From Streptomyces brasiliensis (GTDB lineage Bacteria; Actinomycetota; Actinomycetes; Streptomycetales; Streptomycetaceae): 32,477 bases of DNA. Made by a program: the position numbers and the translations under genes. Below are positions 32,248 to 32,477 of the stretch, one piece after another (positions within the stretch are counted from its first letter, which is position 1; every line of letters begins with the position of its first letter). The stretch is taken from positions 1 to 32,477 of the forward strand of contig NZ_BMQA01000071.1 in assembly GCF_014647875.1 (NCBI RefSeq), read 5' to 3'. The notes beneath the pieces are model-generated. The model worked only from the letters and a program-made list of their open reading frames with translations. It was not told the DNA's origin and did no database searches.

Positions 32248-32291
32248 CAAAGACCCCGCACTCAGCGTTTTCGCTGGTGACGGGGTCTTTG
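32248..32291. terminator. Branched hairpin terminator
   Basis: An 11-bp stem (CAAAGACCCCG with CGGGGTCTTTG) encloses a CAGCG/CGCTG hairpin. A-rich on the left and ending in GTCTTT on the right, it suits termination on either strand. Confidence 0.75.
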
Positions 32292-32477
32292 GGCACCTCA
32301 TGCAGGGTGCCCCCGGCGGGGGACTCGGAGCATGGGCAGAGCAACGACCGGTGGGCGGGGGCGGACAGCTCGTGATCGAGTCGGTTGTCCGGCTGCATCG
32401 GCCGTGAACCGCTTCGCCTAGTAGGGCTTTGTTAGGTCCGGTGGTGGGGTTCGGGGGTTGGTGCGGGTTGGCCGCAT
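32292..32477. other. Window end, possible insertion-sequence edge
   Basis: No gene is visible. From about 32418 the sequence CTAGTAGGGCTTTGTTAGGTC followed by G/T-rich DNA resembles the terminus of a streptomycete insertion sequence, and CTAG is a common IS5-group target. With only ~55 bases before the window ends this cannot be confirmed. Confidence 0.25.

Noticed and set aside
32290..32345. Possible tRNA 3' end (minus strand GCCGGGGGCACC)
   Set aside because: No complete T arm or anticodon arm can be drawn.

Overview
This is a high-GC, actinobacterial chromosome segment, almost certainly Streptomyces. The evidence is strong GC bias at third codon positions, frequent GTG and TTG starts with GGAGG-type ribosome binding sites, and family content typical of streptomycetes: DUF6083, a GntR regulator of integrative-element type, a stand-alone LigD polymerase beside Ku, and an extra RodA/penicillin-binding-protein pair. 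No rRNA and no intact tRNA gene was found.

Region 1 (1-4.9 kb) looks like a graveyard of integrative elements. It holds a DUF6083 zinc-ribbon-like protein, a decayed class II tRNA-like sequence with a strong hairpin, and the exact 3' half of a tRNA-Ile(GAT) running from the anticodon loop to CCA. That 3' half sits in a direct repeat whose diverged second copy lies about 1.16 kb away. The two copies bracket one small PH-domain-like membrane gene. An RDD membrane protein, a long imperfect inverted repeat, an unrecognised gene with a GC-rich read-through tail, and a chimeric ORF (GntR-type DNA-binding domain joined to the last ~30 residues of a tyrosine integrase) follow.

Region 2 (4.9-17.5 kb) reads as core chromosome. 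It contains an NlpC/P60 endopeptidase, a small conserved protein, a TetR regulator and an AurF-like di-iron N-oxygenase on the minus strand. A second, differently folded di-iron ferritin-like protein diverges from the oxygenase across a TetR-operator-like palindrome. Next come a DUF3291 protein, a PBP transpeptidase and RodA/FtsW pair with overlapping stop and start, a secreted SH3-like protein, a frameshifted remnant, a dual-specificity phosphatase, a NERD-domain protein, and the divergent pair of LigD-type polymerase and Ku (non-homologous end joining).

Region 3 (17.5-21.9 kb) is a compact surface or structural module. Two consecutive proteins are built only of IPT/TIG immunoglobulin-like repeats (3 and 4 copies) and lack a signal peptide. 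They are followed by a secreted protein made of an SH3-like domain, about 52 collagen Gly-X-Y triplets and a C-terminal beta-type domain, closed by a perfect 22-bp terminator stem. Its SH3-like domain is a paralogue of the secreted SH3 protein upstream of the rodA/pbp pair. A palindromic candidate operator lies in the roughly 1-kb leader.

Region 4 (21.9-32.5 kb) is accessory and scarred. It holds two small hypothetical proteins, remnants of an Mrr-like restriction nuclease and of etfA, an SDR oxidoreductase, a secreted Asn/Gly-repeat protein with a hexanucleotide array, and a RibD/DHFR-like fragment. A quinol-monooxygenase-like gene lies divergent to a MerR regulator, which converges on a quinone-reductase-like gene whose promoter carries a MerR-type palindrome in an over-long spacer. 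An IS5-family element is cut off inside an integrase fragment. A membrane-anchored FMN-binding glutamate-synthase-like protein and a DUF3592 membrane protein complete the window.
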